A program made the translations under genes and the position numbers. Source: Leifsonia sp. Root4 (lineage in GTDB: Bacteria > Actinomycetota > Actinomycetes > Actinomycetales > Microbacteriaceae). Taken from it: a stretch of DNA of 64,000 nt. Location of the stretch: positions 24,032-88,031 of the forward strand of contig NZ_LMDN01000006.1 of NCBI RefSeq assembly GCF_001425085.1. Direction: 5' to 3'. Every line of letters starts with the position of its first letter. Position 1 is the first letter of the stretch. Positions 9,514-19,003 of this stretch are shown here, in pieces. A model generated the notes under the pieces. It searched no databases. It saw only the letters and a program-made list of their open reading frames with translations, and was not told the DNA's origin.

Positions 9514-10965
9514 TCAGCGCCAGCGGGAACGTTCGTCCTCCCGCGGCGCGAGCACGACGGCATCCGCCCCACCGTCCCAGACCTTGACGGGGCGGGTGCC
9601 GTCCCACGCCGGCCAGCCGGGATCGCCGGTTGCCGCGAACCGCACCCAGGCCGCGTGCATGTCGTCGGCCAGGCGTTGCGGGGCATCCGGCCCGGCCATC
9701 GCCGCGGCATCCGGGCTTCGCAGCGTGTCAAAGACGAAACCGAGCTCCAGGGCATGACACGCCCCCAGCGCGTCCACGGGGGAGCGCCAGGCGAATTCGT
9801 AGACGTAGCTGGGTGCGGCCTTCGCCCGGAGCCTGGCATCGGCGAGTCGGTTCAATGGGATCCGCAACAGCAGATCCGTCGCCAGCGCCCCGAACAGTTC
9901 GCCGATGCTGCTGCCAGGGCGGTTGCGGCGGTACAACCGGACCGTCGCGGCGCTGATCCGGAACTTCGCCATCGCGACGACGATGTGCAGCCTCCCGATC
10001 TTCTCGATCAGACCGGTTGGGATGAACCAGAGCCGATACTCCTCGGTGTTCGCGCCCATCAGCACCGGAATCGTCGCCCCGGCGCCGGCATCCAGGGCGT
10101 CCCGTGGATGCCGCGGAACGTTCTCTCCGCCGATTGTCAGGTTGAAGGCCGGCCCGCCGGTGATCGGCGTCGTGCCGGCCGTCGCGCGTCGCTGGGCGTC
10201 CAGCAACGCGGCGGGGGAGAAGTCGGCGAATCCGGCGCGATTCGACTGGGTCCCGAGCAATTTCGCCATGATCCGCGTCACGGCGCCGGAGACGGCGGCT
10301 GGTCGCGCATCGGGCGGCCCGCTCTGCATGATCGCCCGATCGAAGAGCGACGCGGCATCCGGCAGCGCGAGCAAAGCCGCGATCGTGATCGCACCGGCCG
10401 ACTCGCCCATGACGGTCACCCTGCTCGGGTCGCCGCCGAACGACCAGATGTTCCTGCGCACCCAGCGCAGCGCCGCGATCTGATCCTCGAGGCCGAGATT
10501 CGCCTCCGCGCCATCGAGCACCGAGAATCCCTCGCTGCCGAGGCGATAGTTGACCCCGACGAAGACGATGCCGTCGCGTGCGAAGGTCGTGCCGTCGTAG
10601 ATCGGCAGGGCGTTGCTGCCGCGGGTGAGCGCTCCACCGTGGATCCAGACGATGACGGGGGCGAGCTCGGCACCGGTACGTTCGGGAGCCCAGATCGCCA
10701 GATTGAGGATCTCCTCTCCGGCGATGGACGTGCTGCCGAGGAACTTCTCCATGCCTCCCGCATACGGCAATTGGGGAGCCGTGGCTCCGGCGTGCCTGCA
10801 GTCCCGCTCCCCGTTCCAACTCCGCACCGGCTGTGGCGGTCTGAACCGGTTCTCGCCGAACGGCGCCGCGGCGTACGGCACGCCGAGATAACGGTGCACG
10901 CCATTGATGAAGAGGCCCTGGATGCGGCCGCTCTCCACCTCCATGCTGATCTCGTGATCGGTCAT
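9514..10965 (-). CDS. Type B carboxylesterase
   Basis: 483 residues from ATG 10965, which has AAGGAGCGA just upstream; an in-frame GTG 30 bases further up lacks a ribosome site. It is an alpha/beta hydrolase of the carboxylesterase/cholinesterase class: HGGA oxyanion-hole motif (109-112), nucleophile Ser189 in GESAG, acidic residue in ANTEEYRLW, and a His in GACHALELGF. No signal peptide, so cytosolic. The stop faces the solute-binding protein gene convergently. Substrate unknown; this class takes p-nitrobenzyl and similar small esters. Confidence 0.92.
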   Translation of the reverse strand: MTDHEISMEVESGRIQGLFINGVHRYLGVPYAAAPFGENRFRPPQPVRSWNGERDCRHAGATAPQLPYAGGMEKFLGSTSIAGEEILNLAIWAPERTGAELAPVIVWIHGGALTRGSNALPIYDGTTFARDGIVFVGVNYRLGSEGFSVLDGAEANLGLEDQIAALRWVRRNIWSFGGDPSRVTVMGESAGAITIAALLALPDAASLFDRAIMQSGPPDARPAAVSGAVTRIMAKLLGTQSNRAGFADFSPAALLDAQRRATAGTTPITGGPAFNLTIGGENVPRHPRDALDAGAGATIPVLMGANTEEYRLWFIPTGLIEKIGRLHIVVAMAKFRISAATVRLYRRNRPGSSIGELFGALATDLLLRIPLNRLADARLRAKAAPSYVYEFAWRSPVDALGACHALELGFVFDTLRSPDAAAMAGPDAPQRLADDMHAAWVRFAATGDPGWPAWDGTRPVKVWDGGADAVVLAPREDERSRWR

Positions 10966-11095
10966 ATCGCTCCTTCGCGAATCCGGTAGCACCACTGTGC
11001 CATGAGCCGGGTCGAAATCGGCGAAGCGGTGACAAGCGCGTAAACTCGACAGGTACCGCCGATATCAGGTGGTCGTGTCTGAAAGGCGGTGGGGC

Positions 11096-13027
11096 GTGAG
11101 CCTTCTCGAGACGATCAAAGGTCCCAGAGACCTCGACGCACTCTCGAAAGACCAGCTCGTGCAACTCGCCGCCGAGATCCGCGAGTTCCTGGTACAGAAC
11201 GTCGCCAAGACCGGTGGCCACCTCGGCCCGAACCTCGGTGTGGTCGAGATGACGATCGCCATGCACCGCGTCTTCGACTCTCCGCGTGACGCGATGGTCT
11301 TCGACACCGGGCACCAGTCCTATGTGCACAAGCTCCTGACGGGGCGCCAGGACTTCAGCACGCTGCGCCAGCGTGGTGGCCTCGCCGGCTACCCGCAGCG
11401 CTCGGAATCCGAGCACGACATCGTCGAGAGCTCCCACGCCTCCAGCTCGCTCAGCTGGGCAGACGGTATCTCGCGGGCGTTCAGCATGACCGGGCAGCGC
11501 GACCGCCACGTGATCGCCGTCGTCGGCGACGGTGCGCTCACCGGCGGCATGACCTGGGAAGCGCTCAACAACATCACCGATGACAACGCGCGTCGGCTCA
11601 TCATCATCGTCAACGACAACGGTCGCTCCTACGCTCCGACGATCGGCGGCATGGCCCGCTTCCTCAACACCGTGCGGACCCGTCGCAGCTACCGCAATCT
11701 CTACATCTCCAGCCGCAGGGCGTTCGACAAGCTGGGCGGCCCCGGACGCGCCGTCTACCGTGGCGTACGTGGCGGCCTGCACGGCTTCCTCAGCCGCTTC
11801 TCCAACAACGAGGCGCTCTACTCCAACCTCGACATCAAGTACATCGGGCCGATTCACGGTCACGACCTCGTCGCGATGGAGGAGGCGCTGCGCCAGGCCA
11901 AGGGCTACGGAGCGCCGGTGATCGTGCACACGATCACCGACAAGGGCCGCGGCTACGAGCCCGCCCGTCAGGATGCAGCCGACCAGTTCCACGCCGTCGG
12001 GCAGATCGACCCGGAAACCGGCTCGTCGCTCGACTCCTCGTCAGCGCAGTCCTGGACATCGGTCTTCGCCGATGAGATGGTGCAGCTGGCCGCCCGCAAC
12101 GACAAGCTCGTCGGTATCACCGCCGCGATGCTCCGGCCAACCGGACTCCACCGCATGGCGGAGCGTTTCCCCGAGCGCGTCCTGGATGTCGGCATCGCCG
12201 AGCAGCACGCCGCGACCTCGGCTGCCGGGCTCGCCTTCGGCGGAATGCACCCGGTCGTCGCCGTCTATGCGACCTTCATCAACCGTGCCTTCGATCAGGT
12301 GCTGATGGACGTCGCCCTGCACAAAGCCGGCGTCACCTTCGTGCTCGACCGCGCCGGTGTGACCGGGCCGGACGGCCCGAGCCACCACGGCATGTGGGAT
12401 CTCGCGATCCTGCAGGTCGTCCCCGGCATCCGTCTTGCCGCACCGCGCGACGCCACCCGCTTGCGCGAGGAGCTGGCGGAAGCCGTTGCGGTCGACAACG
12501 CCCCGACCGTGCTGCGCTTCCCCAAGGGCAGCGTCGGCGTTGAATTCGATGCGATCCGTCGAACGGATGACGGCGTCGACGTGCTGCGGGAATCGGCAAC
12601 GAGCGATGTTCTGCTCGTCGCCGTCGGCCCGCTGGCCGGCATGGCGCTCGAGGTCGCCGATCTGCTCGCCCTCCAGGGCATCGGCTCGACCGTCATCGAT
12701 CCGCGCTGGGTTGTGCCCGTCCCGCACAGCGTGATCGAGCTCTCCCGCGGGCACCGCCTCGTGGTGAGCCTCGAAGACGGCATCAAGGTCGGTGGCATCG
12801 GCACCCGCATCCGTCAGGATCTGCGCGAGGCCGGCGTCGACACGGCCGTCACCGAGCTCGGCCTGCCGGACGAATTCATCGACCACGCGACGCGCGCCCA
12901 GATCATGCAGGACATCGGCCTCACGGCGCCGCAGGTGGCCGAGGACATCGCCGCCATGTTCGCCGGCAGCAAGGTCCCGCACGTCGGCCCACCGACGGCC
13001 GCGATCCCGCAGATCAGGGTCGAGTGA
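11096..13027 (+). CDS. dxs: 1-deoxy-D-xylulose-5-phosphate synthase
   Basis: 643 residues from the GTG at 11096. An upstream in-frame GTG at 11069 is less likely, since the SLLETIKGPRDL start is the family's usual one. It condenses pyruvate and glyceraldehyde-3-phosphate, using thiamine diphosphate, in the first step of the MEP isoprenoid pathway. The FDTGHQSYVHKLLTGR segment, the ThDP-binding GDGALTGG...N motif and the transketolase-type pyrimidine and C-terminal domains are all seen. It is monocistronic; its 3' end overlaps the convergent reductase gene by 14 bp. Confidence 0.97.
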   Translation: MSLLETIKGPRDLDALSKDQLVQLAAEIREFLVQNVAKTGGHLGPNLGVVEMTIAMHRVFDSPRDAMVFDTGHQSYVHKLLTGRQDFSTLRQRGGLAGYPQRSESEHDIVESSHASSSLSWADGISRAFSMTGQRDRHVIAVVGDGALTGGMTWEALNNITDDNARRLIIIVNDNGRSYAPTIGGMARFLNTVRTRRSYRNLYISSRRAFDKLGGPGRAVYRGVRGGLHGFLSRFSNNEALYSNLDIKYIGPIHGHDLVAMEEALRQAKGYGAPVIVHTITDKGRGYEPARQDAADQFHAVGQIDPETGSSLDSSSAQSWTSVFADEMVQLAARNDKLVGITAAMLRPTGLHRMAERFPERVLDVGIAEQHAATSAAGLAFGGMHPVVAVYATFINRAFDQVLMDVALHKAGVTFVLDRAGVTGPDGPSHHGMWDLAILQVVPGIRLAAPRDATRLREELAEAVAVDNAPTVLRFPKGSVGVEFDAIRRTDDGVDVLRESATSDVLLVAVGPLAGMALEVADLLALQGIGSTVIDPRWVVPVPHSVIELSRGHRLVVSLEDGIKVGGIGTRIRQDLREAGVDTAVTELGLPDEFIDHATRAQIMQDIGLTAPQVAEDIAAMFAGSKVPHVGPPTAAIPQIRVE

Positions 13028-13619
13028 CCGCGGGGTTGTCCACGGCTGGCTTGTCCAGGGCTGGCTTGTTCACGGCTGGCTTGTTCACGGAATAGCGCAG
13101 TTCGATGGCGCCGCCGGCGAACGACGTCGTGCCCAGCGCGGTGAGCCCCGTGTTCCTCGCGAGCGGGAGCAACGGCCGCCCGGCGCCCAGCAGCACCGGC
13201 ATGATCGTCACCTGCAACTCGTCGAGCAGGCCGGCATCGGCGAATTGGCTCGCGACATTGCCGCCGCCGATCACCCACACCTTCTTCTCGCCGGCCGCGA
13301 GGGTCGCGGCGGCGTGCAGGGCCGCGATATCACCCGGGCCATCGGCGCGGGTGAATCGGATGTCGGCGCCGTCGATGCCCGGCAGCTCCCGGTGGCTGAG
13401 CACCCAGGCCGGCATCGTGTAGCTCCACTCCGACGGATCGTTCAGGATGAAGTCGTAGGTGTCCGCTCCCATGATCACCGCGCCGATGTCGGCGATGAAG
13501 TCGGCATACTGCTCGGCGAACTCCTCGAAGCCGAACTCCATCAGCCAGTCGAGGGAATTCTCCCGGTCGGCGATGAACCCGTCGAGGCTGCAGGCAACGT
13601 AATACACGGTTTTCGTCAT
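13014..13619 (-). CDS. Dihydrofolate reductase / RibD C-terminal family reductase
   Basis: 201 residues. The fold is that of RibD-C/DHFR-like NADPH reductases common in actinobacteria: VYYVACSLDGFIAD at the N-terminus, VIMGADTYDFIL, the nucleotide-binding VWVIGGGNVASQF, and LDELQVTIMPVLLGAGRPLL. It is probably cytosolic with an unknown substrate, not the housekeeping DHFR. The last 22 residues are a tandem 5-residue repeat (VNKPA VNKPA LDKPA VDNPA) made by a 15-bp DNA repeat; the fold proper seems to end before it. The 3' end overlaps dxs by 14 bp. Confidence 0.88.
   Translation of the reverse strand: MTKTVYYVACSLDGFIADRENSLDWLMEFGFEEFAEQYADFIADIGAVIMGADTYDFILNDPSEWSYTMPAWVLSHRELPGIDGADIRFTRADGPGDIAALHAAATLAAGEKKVWVIGGGNVASQFADAGLLDELQVTIMPVLLGAGRPLLPLARNTGLTALGTTSFAGGAIELRYSVNKPAVNKPALDKPAVDNPAVTRP
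13036..13090. repeat. 15-bp tandem repeat, about 3.7 copies
   Basis: The unit TTGTCCACGGCTGGC recurs at 13036, 13051, 13066 and partly at 13081 with one or two changes each. It lies wholly within the 3' coding end of the DHFR-like gene, just after dxs. The 15-bp period keeps the reading frame. Confidence 0.9.
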
Positions 13620-13697
13620 GGCAGCAGCCTAGATCCAGGCTCCGACATGCCACGAGGGGCGAACCGGCATCCGGCTCGCCCCTCGTTCATGCTGCGC

Positions 13698-15851
13698 TCA
13701 GGCCCCGACGCCGCGAATCTGCGGATCGTGGAAGGTGCCACCGAAGACGCGCTCGCTGGCGCCGACGCGGTCCAGGTACGGCGTCGCCCCTCCGGCCTGG
13801 AAGGGCCAGCCGGCACCGAGGATCAGGCAGAGGTCGATGTCCTCCGGAGCGGCGACGACCTTCTCGTCGAGCATCAGCTTGATCTCCTGCGCGAGCTGGT
13901 CTTCCACGCGGCGCAGGATCGTCGCCTCGTCCACGGGGCTCGTGCCGACGCTGATCGTCTTCTTGGCCTCCTTGGTGAAGTCGGTCACCTTGCCGGCCTT
14001 GTCCTTCTCGACGACCTGGGAGAGCTTCGACAGGGCATGCATGTTCTCCGAGGCGTAGAAGCGTTCGGGGAACTCGCGCACCATCGTGTCCTGCACGTGG
14101 GCCGCGACGGCCCAACCGACCAGATCGATCAGTTCGAACGGGCCCATCGGCAGGCCGATCGGCGCGAACGCCCGCTCGACGACGGGAACCGGAGTGCCCT
14201 CGTCGACGGCGCGCGCAGCCTCGCCCATCACCTTGGCGAGGAGGCGGTTCACGACGAAGCCGGGGGCGTCGGCGGTGAGCACAGCGGACTTGCGCAGCTT
14301 GGCCGCCGTCGCGAACGCCGTGGCGAGTGTGGCGTCGTTCGTGGCCGGGGCCTTCACGATCTCGAGCAGCGGCATCACGGCCACCGGATTGAAGAAGTGG
14401 AAGCCGACGACGCGCTCCGGGTGCTCCAGGCCGGCACCGATCTGTTCGACGGAGAGCGAGGAGGTGTTGGTGGCGAGAATTGTCGTGGGGGAGACATGCT
14501 TCTCGACGTCGGCGAAGACCTGCTGCTTCACGGCGAGGTCCTCGAAGACGGCCTCGATCACCCAGTCGCAGTCGTGGAAGTCTGCCTTGTCGGTGGTGCC
14601 GGAGATCAGCGCACGGAGGCGGTTGGCCTCATCGGGGTTGATGCGGCCCTTCTCGGCAAGCGCGTCGATCTCATCGGTGATGTACGCCAGGCCCTTGTCG
14701 ACCCGGGCCTGGTCGAGGTCGGTGATGACGACGGGAACCTGGAGCCGACGCACGAACAGCAGCGCGAACTGGCTGGCCATGAGCCCTGCGCCGATGATGC
14801 CGACCTTCGTCACCTTCTGGGCGAGCCCCTTGTCCGGCGCGCCGGCAGGCCGCTTGGCCCGCTTCTGCACCAGATTGAAGGCGTAGATGCTGGCCTGCAG
14901 CTGGTCGCTGATGATCCGATCGGCGAGGGCCTCGTCCTCGAGGGCGAAGCACTCCTCCTTTGTGCCGTTCTTCGCGGCCTTGAGCAGGTCAAGCGCGGCA
15001 TAGGGCGACTGCGGAACGGTGCCGATGCGGCTCTCGAGCATCTTTCGCGCAATGCCGATGGCTGCATCCCACTTGACCAGGCGTTCGATCTTGCCCGGCG
15101 CGTTCTTGCGCTCGACCTTCGTCGTGCCGGAGATGACGCCGTCTGCCCAGGCGATGGAATCCTCGAGGAAGTTGACCGGGGAGAACATGGCGTCGGCGAT
15201 TCCGAGCTCGAAGGCCTGCGGGCCCTTGAGCATGCGGTTCTGCTTGAGCGGGTTCTCGATGACGACCTTGAGTGCGTTCTCGATGCCGATCAGGTTCGGC
15301 AGCAGGTACGTGCCGCCCCAACCGGGGATCAGACCGAGGAAGACCTCGGGCAGCGCCAGGGCCGGAACGGAGCTGTCGATCGTGCGGTAGTCGGCGTTCA
15401 GCGGCAACTCGACGCCGCCGCCGAGGGCGAGGCCGTTGATGAACACAAACGACGGAACACCCAGCGTCGACTGCTTGCCGAACACAAAGTGCCCGAGCTG
15501 AGCCATCTGCAGGCCGATCTGTCGGTTCGGGATGTCGCTGATCTTGGAGAGGTCGGCGCCGGCCGCGAGGATGAACGGCTTGCCGGTTGTGGCGACGGCG
15601 TGGATCTCTCCGCGTGCCGCGCGCTCGGCGAGCGCGTCGAAGGTGCGGCCGAGCTCCATCAACGTCGCCGGGCCGAGGGTGTTCGGGCGGGTGTGGTCGC
15701 GGCCGTTGTCGAGGGTGACGAGCGCGAGCACCTTGCCGCTGGCCAGGGGCACGTCGCGCACGTAGCTGTGCGAGATCACCTCGTCGGCGGAGAGCTCTTC
15801 GAGCAGGGAGAAGTCAATCTTCGCGTATTGATTGATTGCAGTGTCAGTCAT
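13698..15851 (-). CDS. fadJ: Bifunctional enoyl-CoA hydratase / 3-hydroxyacyl-CoA dehydrogenase
   Basis: 717 residues from ATG 15851; longer upstream frame is the fadA shadow. It carries two steps of fatty-acid beta-oxidation. The N-terminal crotonase domain (about 15-300) has LGGGVELPLNADYR and PEVFLGLIPGWGGT, both with the catalytic Glu. The NAD-binding domain starts at KVGIIGAGLMASQFALLF (about 365) and contains the catalytic His of VVGFHFFNPVAVMP; two C-terminal 3HCDH segments follow. The start is 11 bp after the thiolase stop, so the two are co-transcribed. FadB-like naming is equally fair. Confidence 0.95.
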   Translation of the reverse strand: MTDTAINQYAKIDFSLLEELSADEVISHSYVRDVPLASGKVLALVTLDNGRDHTRPNTLGPATLMELGRTFDALAERAARGEIHAVATTGKPFILAAGADLSKISDIPNRQIGLQMAQLGHFVFGKQSTLGVPSFVFINGLALGGGVELPLNADYRTIDSSVPALALPEVFLGLIPGWGGTYLLPNLIGIENALKVVIENPLKQNRMLKGPQAFELGIADAMFSPVNFLEDSIAWADGVISGTTKVERKNAPGKIERLVKWDAAIGIARKMLESRIGTVPQSPYAALDLLKAAKNGTKEECFALEDEALADRIISDQLQASIYAFNLVQKRAKRPAGAPDKGLAQKVTKVGIIGAGLMASQFALLFVRRLQVPVVITDLDQARVDKGLAYITDEIDALAEKGRINPDEANRLRALISGTTDKADFHDCDWVIEAVFEDLAVKQQVFADVEKHVSPTTILATNTSSLSVEQIGAGLEHPERVVGFHFFNPVAVMPLLEIVKAPATNDATLATAFATAAKLRKSAVLTADAPGFVVNRLLAKVMGEAARAVDEGTPVPVVERAFAPIGLPMGPFELIDLVGWAVAAHVQDTMVREFPERFYASENMHALSKLSQVVEKDKAGKVTDFTKEAKKTISVGTSPVDEATILRRVEDQLAQEIKLMLDEKVVAAPEDIDLCLILGAGWPFQAGGATPYLDRVGASERVFGGTFHDPQIRGVGA

Positions 15852-15862
15852 GTTCGCTGGCC

Positions 15863-17062
15863 TTACTTCTTCTTGCCGGTGTAGTTGGGGTTCTCCCAGA
15901 TGACTGTTCCGCCCTGGCCGAGGCCGACGCACATCGCCGTCAGGCCGTAGCGCACCTCCGGGTGCTGCTCGAACTGTCGGGCGAGCTGGATCATCAGGCG
16001 CACGCCGCTGGCCGCGAGCGGGTGACCGATCGCGATCGCGCCGCCCCACGGGTTGACGCGCGTGTCGTCGTCCTCGATGCCGAAGTGGTCGAGGAAGGAG
16101 AGCACCTGGACGGCGAACGCCTCGTTCAGCTCGAACAGGCCGATGTCGGTGATGCTGAGACCCGCCTTGCGGAGTGCCTTCTCCGTGGATGGCACGGGGC
16201 CGAGCCCCATGATCTCCGGTTCGACGCCCGCGAAGGCGAAGCTGACCATGCGCATCTTGGCGCGGAGGCCGAGTTCCTTCGCCGTCTCCGCGCTCGCCAG
16301 CAGGCTGGCCGTCGCGCCGTCGGTGAGCGGGGAGGCGTTGCCGGCCGTCACGCGGCCATGCGGGCGGAACGGTGTCTTCAGACCGGCAAGGCCCTCCATC
16401 GTCGTCTCGGGGCGCATGCCCTCGTCCTGCGTGGCAAGACCCCAGCCGGCGTCCGTGCGCAGGGCGACGGACACCAGGTCGGGCTGGATCTGGCCGGCGG
16501 CGTACGCCGCGGCGACCTTCTGCTGGCTGCGCAGGCCGAAGCGGTCAGCACGCTCCTTGGTCAGGTGCGGGAAACGGTCGTGGATGCGCTCGGCCGTGTT
16601 GCCCATGTTCAGCGCGTCCGGGCTGACCAGACGCTCGGAGAGGAAACGCGGGTTCGGGTCGGCATCCAGGCCCATGGGGTGACGACCCATGTGCTCGACA
16701 CCGCCGGCGATGACGAGGTCGTAGGCGCCGAAACCGATGCCGGAGCCGAGCGTCGTCACCGAGGTCATGGCGCCGGCGCACATGCGGTCGATCGCGAAGC
16801 CGGGAACCGACTTCGGCAGGCCGGCGAGCAGCGCGGCCGTGCGACCCAACGTCAGACCCTGATCGCCCTGCTGCGTCGTTGCGGCGATCGCCACCTCGTC
16901 GATGCGGTCCTTCGGGACGCTCGGGTTGCGCTCAAGCAGCCCGATGATGGCCTTGACGACGAGATCGTCGGCCCGGGTGTTCCAGTACATGCCCTTTTCG
17001 CCGGCTCGACCGAACGGGGTACGAACCCCATCCACAAACACGACTTCAGTTCTTTCGGCCAC
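15863..17062 (-). CDS. fadA: Acetyl-CoA C-acyltransferase (3-ketoacyl-CoA thiolase)
   Basis: 399 residues. It cleaves 3-ketoacyl-CoA with CoA, the last step of beta-oxidation. Nucleophile Cys95 lies in DRMCAGAMTSV; the general-base His is in NPWGGAIAIGHPLAASG and the second Cys in AMCVGLGQGGT. Length is standard. It is the first gene of fadA-fadJ, with a candidate operator in the 76-bp gap upstream (17079-17092) separating it from rnd. Confidence 0.96.
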   Translation of the reverse strand: MAERTEVVFVDGVRTPFGRAGEKGMYWNTRADDLVVKAIIGLLERNPSVPKDRIDEVAIAATTQQGDQGLTLGRTAALLAGLPKSVPGFAIDRMCAGAMTSVTTLGSGIGFGAYDLVIAGGVEHMGRHPMGLDADPNPRFLSERLVSPDALNMGNTAERIHDRFPHLTKERADRFGLRSQQKVAAAYAAGQIQPDLVSVALRTDAGWGLATQDEGMRPETTMEGLAGLKTPFRPHGRVTAGNASPLTDGATASLLASAETAKELGLRAKMRMVSFAFAGVEPEIMGLGPVPSTEKALRKAGLSITDIGLFELNEAFAVQVLSFLDHFGIEDDDTRVNPWGGAIAIGHPLAASGVRLMIQLARQFEQHPEVRYGLTAMCVGLGQGGTVIWENPNYTGKKK

Positions 17063-17078
17063 TTCGCCTCCATTGATC

Positions 17079-17092
17079 GAACAATCCTGTTC
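17079..17092. promoter_or_regulatory. Candidate fad operator
   Basis: GAACA-ATCC-TGTTC is a perfect 5-bp inverted repeat with a 4-base spacer, and a GATC lies on either side (17075-17078, 17094-17097). It sits 17 bp before the fadA start. A second perfect palindrome, TCAGGG-AGCG-CCCTGA (17108-17123), lies just beyond and on the minus strand precedes a TAGGAT -10-like box. Fatty-acid degradation genes in actinobacteria are often under TetR-type regulators; which one acts here is unknown. Confidence 0.5.
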
Positions 17093-17138
17093 TGATCCTA
17101 GGAGGGCTCAGGGAGCGCCCTGAATCGTTTGCCGGTTT

Positions 17139-18341
17139 CTACGAGGGGGCCTCGGATGATTCGAGCAACGTTTGGTGGGCTTCTACAAAGGCGTCACTGA
17201 TCTTCTGTGCGGTTGCGTCAAGCTGCCAGGGGCGCGCGCCGAGCTCTGTCAGGGCTTCGCCGATCGCTTCCGCGTCGACGGATGCCGGCGGGTGCCAGGC
17301 CACGCGACGCAGGTAATCCGGCGTGAGCAGATTCTCGAGCGGAATCTGCAGCTCCTCTGAGACCTCGTTCAGCGCGGTGCGTGCGGCCTTCAGCCGCAGA
17401 TCGGCTTCCGGGTTGCGCTCCGACCAGACGCGGGGAGGCGGAAGAGTGTCTCCGTTGACCCGGACGGCTGGAATCTCGTCGGTGGCGAGCCCGCGTTCGA
17501 CGGCCTCCCACCAACGGCTGAGCTCGCTGCGGCTCGCGCGGCCGGTGAACTCGCGCAGCTCAGACAGCGCCTTGCGGGTCGTCGGCATGGCCTTGACGAC
17601 CGCGAGCAGAGACGAGTCGGGAACGAGCCTGCCAGGAGCGGTGTCGATCTCCTGCGCGTAGGCGTCGCGAGCCAGCCAGAGCTCTCTGGCGACGGCGAGG
17701 TTCCTGGCGCTCCGCACACTGTGGATGCCGGAGAGTCGGCGCCACGGCTCGGCCGCGAGCGGCTTGGCCTCCTTCTGCAGCACGGCGGCGAACTCCTGCC
17801 TGGCGATCTCCTCTTTGCCGGAGCTGACGAGCAGTTCCTGCAGGGAATCGCGCAGGTCGACGAGAAGCTCGACGTCGAGAGCGGCGTACTCGAGCCAGGA
17901 GTCCGGCAGCGGGCGGGTCGACCAGTCAGCCGCGGAGTGTTCCTTCGCGAGGTGGATGCCGAGCTGTTGCTCGATCACGGTTCCGAGCCCGACCCTGGCG
18001 AAGCCGAGCAGGCGGGCGCAGAGCTCCGTGTCGAAGATGACGTGAGGGTCCAGGCCGACCTCGCGGAGGCAGGCGATGTCCTGGCTGGCCGCATGCAGGA
18101 TCCATTCGACGTCCGCGATGGCATCCTGCAGCTCGTCGAAGCGGCCGATGGCCGGCGGGTCGAAGAGGAAGACGCCGGCGTCGCGGCGGAAGACCTGGAT
18201 CAGATAGGCGCGCTGCGAGTAGCGGAATCCGCTGGCGCGCTCAGCGTCGATGGCGATCGGGCCGGTTCCGGCGGCGATCAGTGCGACGGCGTCGAGATAC
18301 TCGGCGCGGGTATCGATGACGTGACGCGCCGGCTCAGCCAC
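17139..18341 (-). CDS. rnd: Ribonuclease D (HRDC domain)
   Basis: 400 residues from a GTG at 18341 that overlaps the DUF3000 gene by 8 bp. It is a 3'-5' exoribonuclease of the DEDD superfamily, trimming tRNA precursors. The exonuclease residues are visible: AIDAERAS (D, E), HAASQDIACL (D), and EYAALDVELLVDL (Y and D, so DEDDy class). An HRDC domain occupies about 215-290 and a second helical region ends the protein, as in actinobacterial RNase D. The DUF3000-rnd pairing is conserved in the group. Confidence 0.93.
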   Translation of the reverse strand: MAEPARHVIDTRAEYLDAVALIAAGTGPIAIDAERASGFRYSQRAYLIQVFRRDAGVFLFDPPAIGRFDELQDAIADVEWILHAASQDIACLREVGLDPHVIFDTELCARLLGFARVGLGTVIEQQLGIHLAKEHSAADWSTRPLPDSWLEYAALDVELLVDLRDSLQELLVSSGKEEIARQEFAAVLQKEAKPLAAEPWRRLSGIHSVRSARNLAVARELWLARDAYAQEIDTAPGRLVPDSSLLAVVKAMPTTRKALSELREFTGRASRSELSRWWEAVERGLATDEIPAVRVNGDTLPPPRVWSERNPEADLRLKAARTALNEVSEELQIPLENLLTPDYLRRVAWHPPASVDAEAIGEALTELGARPWQLDATAQKISDAFVEAHQTLLESSEAPS

Positions 18342-18930
18342 GGGGCATCCGTTTCGGTGTCAGCACGCTTACGCCTTCCATAGTCGGTGGCAGTCCGGCG
18401 AGCATGCACAGGAGTTCGCCCCAGCCTTCGACGTGCGACGCGAGGTTGTGATCACGCGGAGTCCACGAAGCACGCAACTCAATCTGAGCGCCGTCACCCT
18501 GTGCAGAGAGTTCACCGAAACCGGTTGAGAGAGTCTTGGTCGCTGTGCCGGATGCCGCGGAATACTGCGCTCCGCGGGCGTCGAGCGCGTCGACCAACCA
18601 TGACCATGCTACTTCGGCGAGGAAGGGATCGAGGCCGATCTCGGTTTCGAGCGGTGCCTGGGCGAAGCAGACGACCCGGAATCGACCGCCCCATTCCTCT
18701 GGTTCGTCCTCGTCGTACAACAAGATGAAGCGACCGGTTCCGTAGTCGGAATCGCTGCCGTGGCGGGCCGGGGACACATCGGCGGCCAATGCGACAGCGT
18801 GGGGTGCCAGACGTGCCGGTGCCGGAATCTCGGTGACGACGAGCTCCGCGCGGGTCTTGGCTCGACGCACCGCATCGAGTGCCGCTTGGAACTCCGGCGG
18901 GAGGTGGGGCGCTGGCGACGTTTCGGGCAC
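18334..18930 (-). CDS. DUF3000 domain-containing protein
   Basis: 198 residues. No catalytic motif or membrane segment; the family is defined in actinobacteria by the segment GRFILLYDEDEPEEWGGRFR and the ending HVEGWGELLCMLAGLPP, both present. It overlaps rnd by 8 bp, so the two are translationally coupled, which suggests an RNA-related role, but this is only from context. Confidence 0.88.
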   Translation of the reverse strand: MPETSPAPHLPPEFQAALDAVRRAKTRAELVVTEIPAPARLAPHAVALAADVSPARHGSDSDYGTGRFILLYDEDEPEEWGGRFRVVCFAQAPLETEIGLDPFLAEVAWSWLVDALDARGAQYSAASGTATKTLSTGFGELSAQGDGAQIELRASWTPRDHNLASHVEGWGELLCMLAGLPPTMEGVSVLTPKRMPRG

Positions 18931-19003
18931 GTGTGCAGACTAGAGTTTTTTCACGGCGCTGTCGGTGAGGCACGCCGAACGGCGTGGTTGACGGGGGCAT
19001 TGC

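Noticed and set aside
9728..11992. 754-residue minus-strand frame over dxs and the esterase
   Set aside because: Out of frame with the esterase and antisense to dxs; no domain features.
12792..15884. 1030-residue plus-strand frame across dxs end and fadJ
   Set aside because: It runs antisense to fadJ and the DHFR-like gene and has no recognisable domain.
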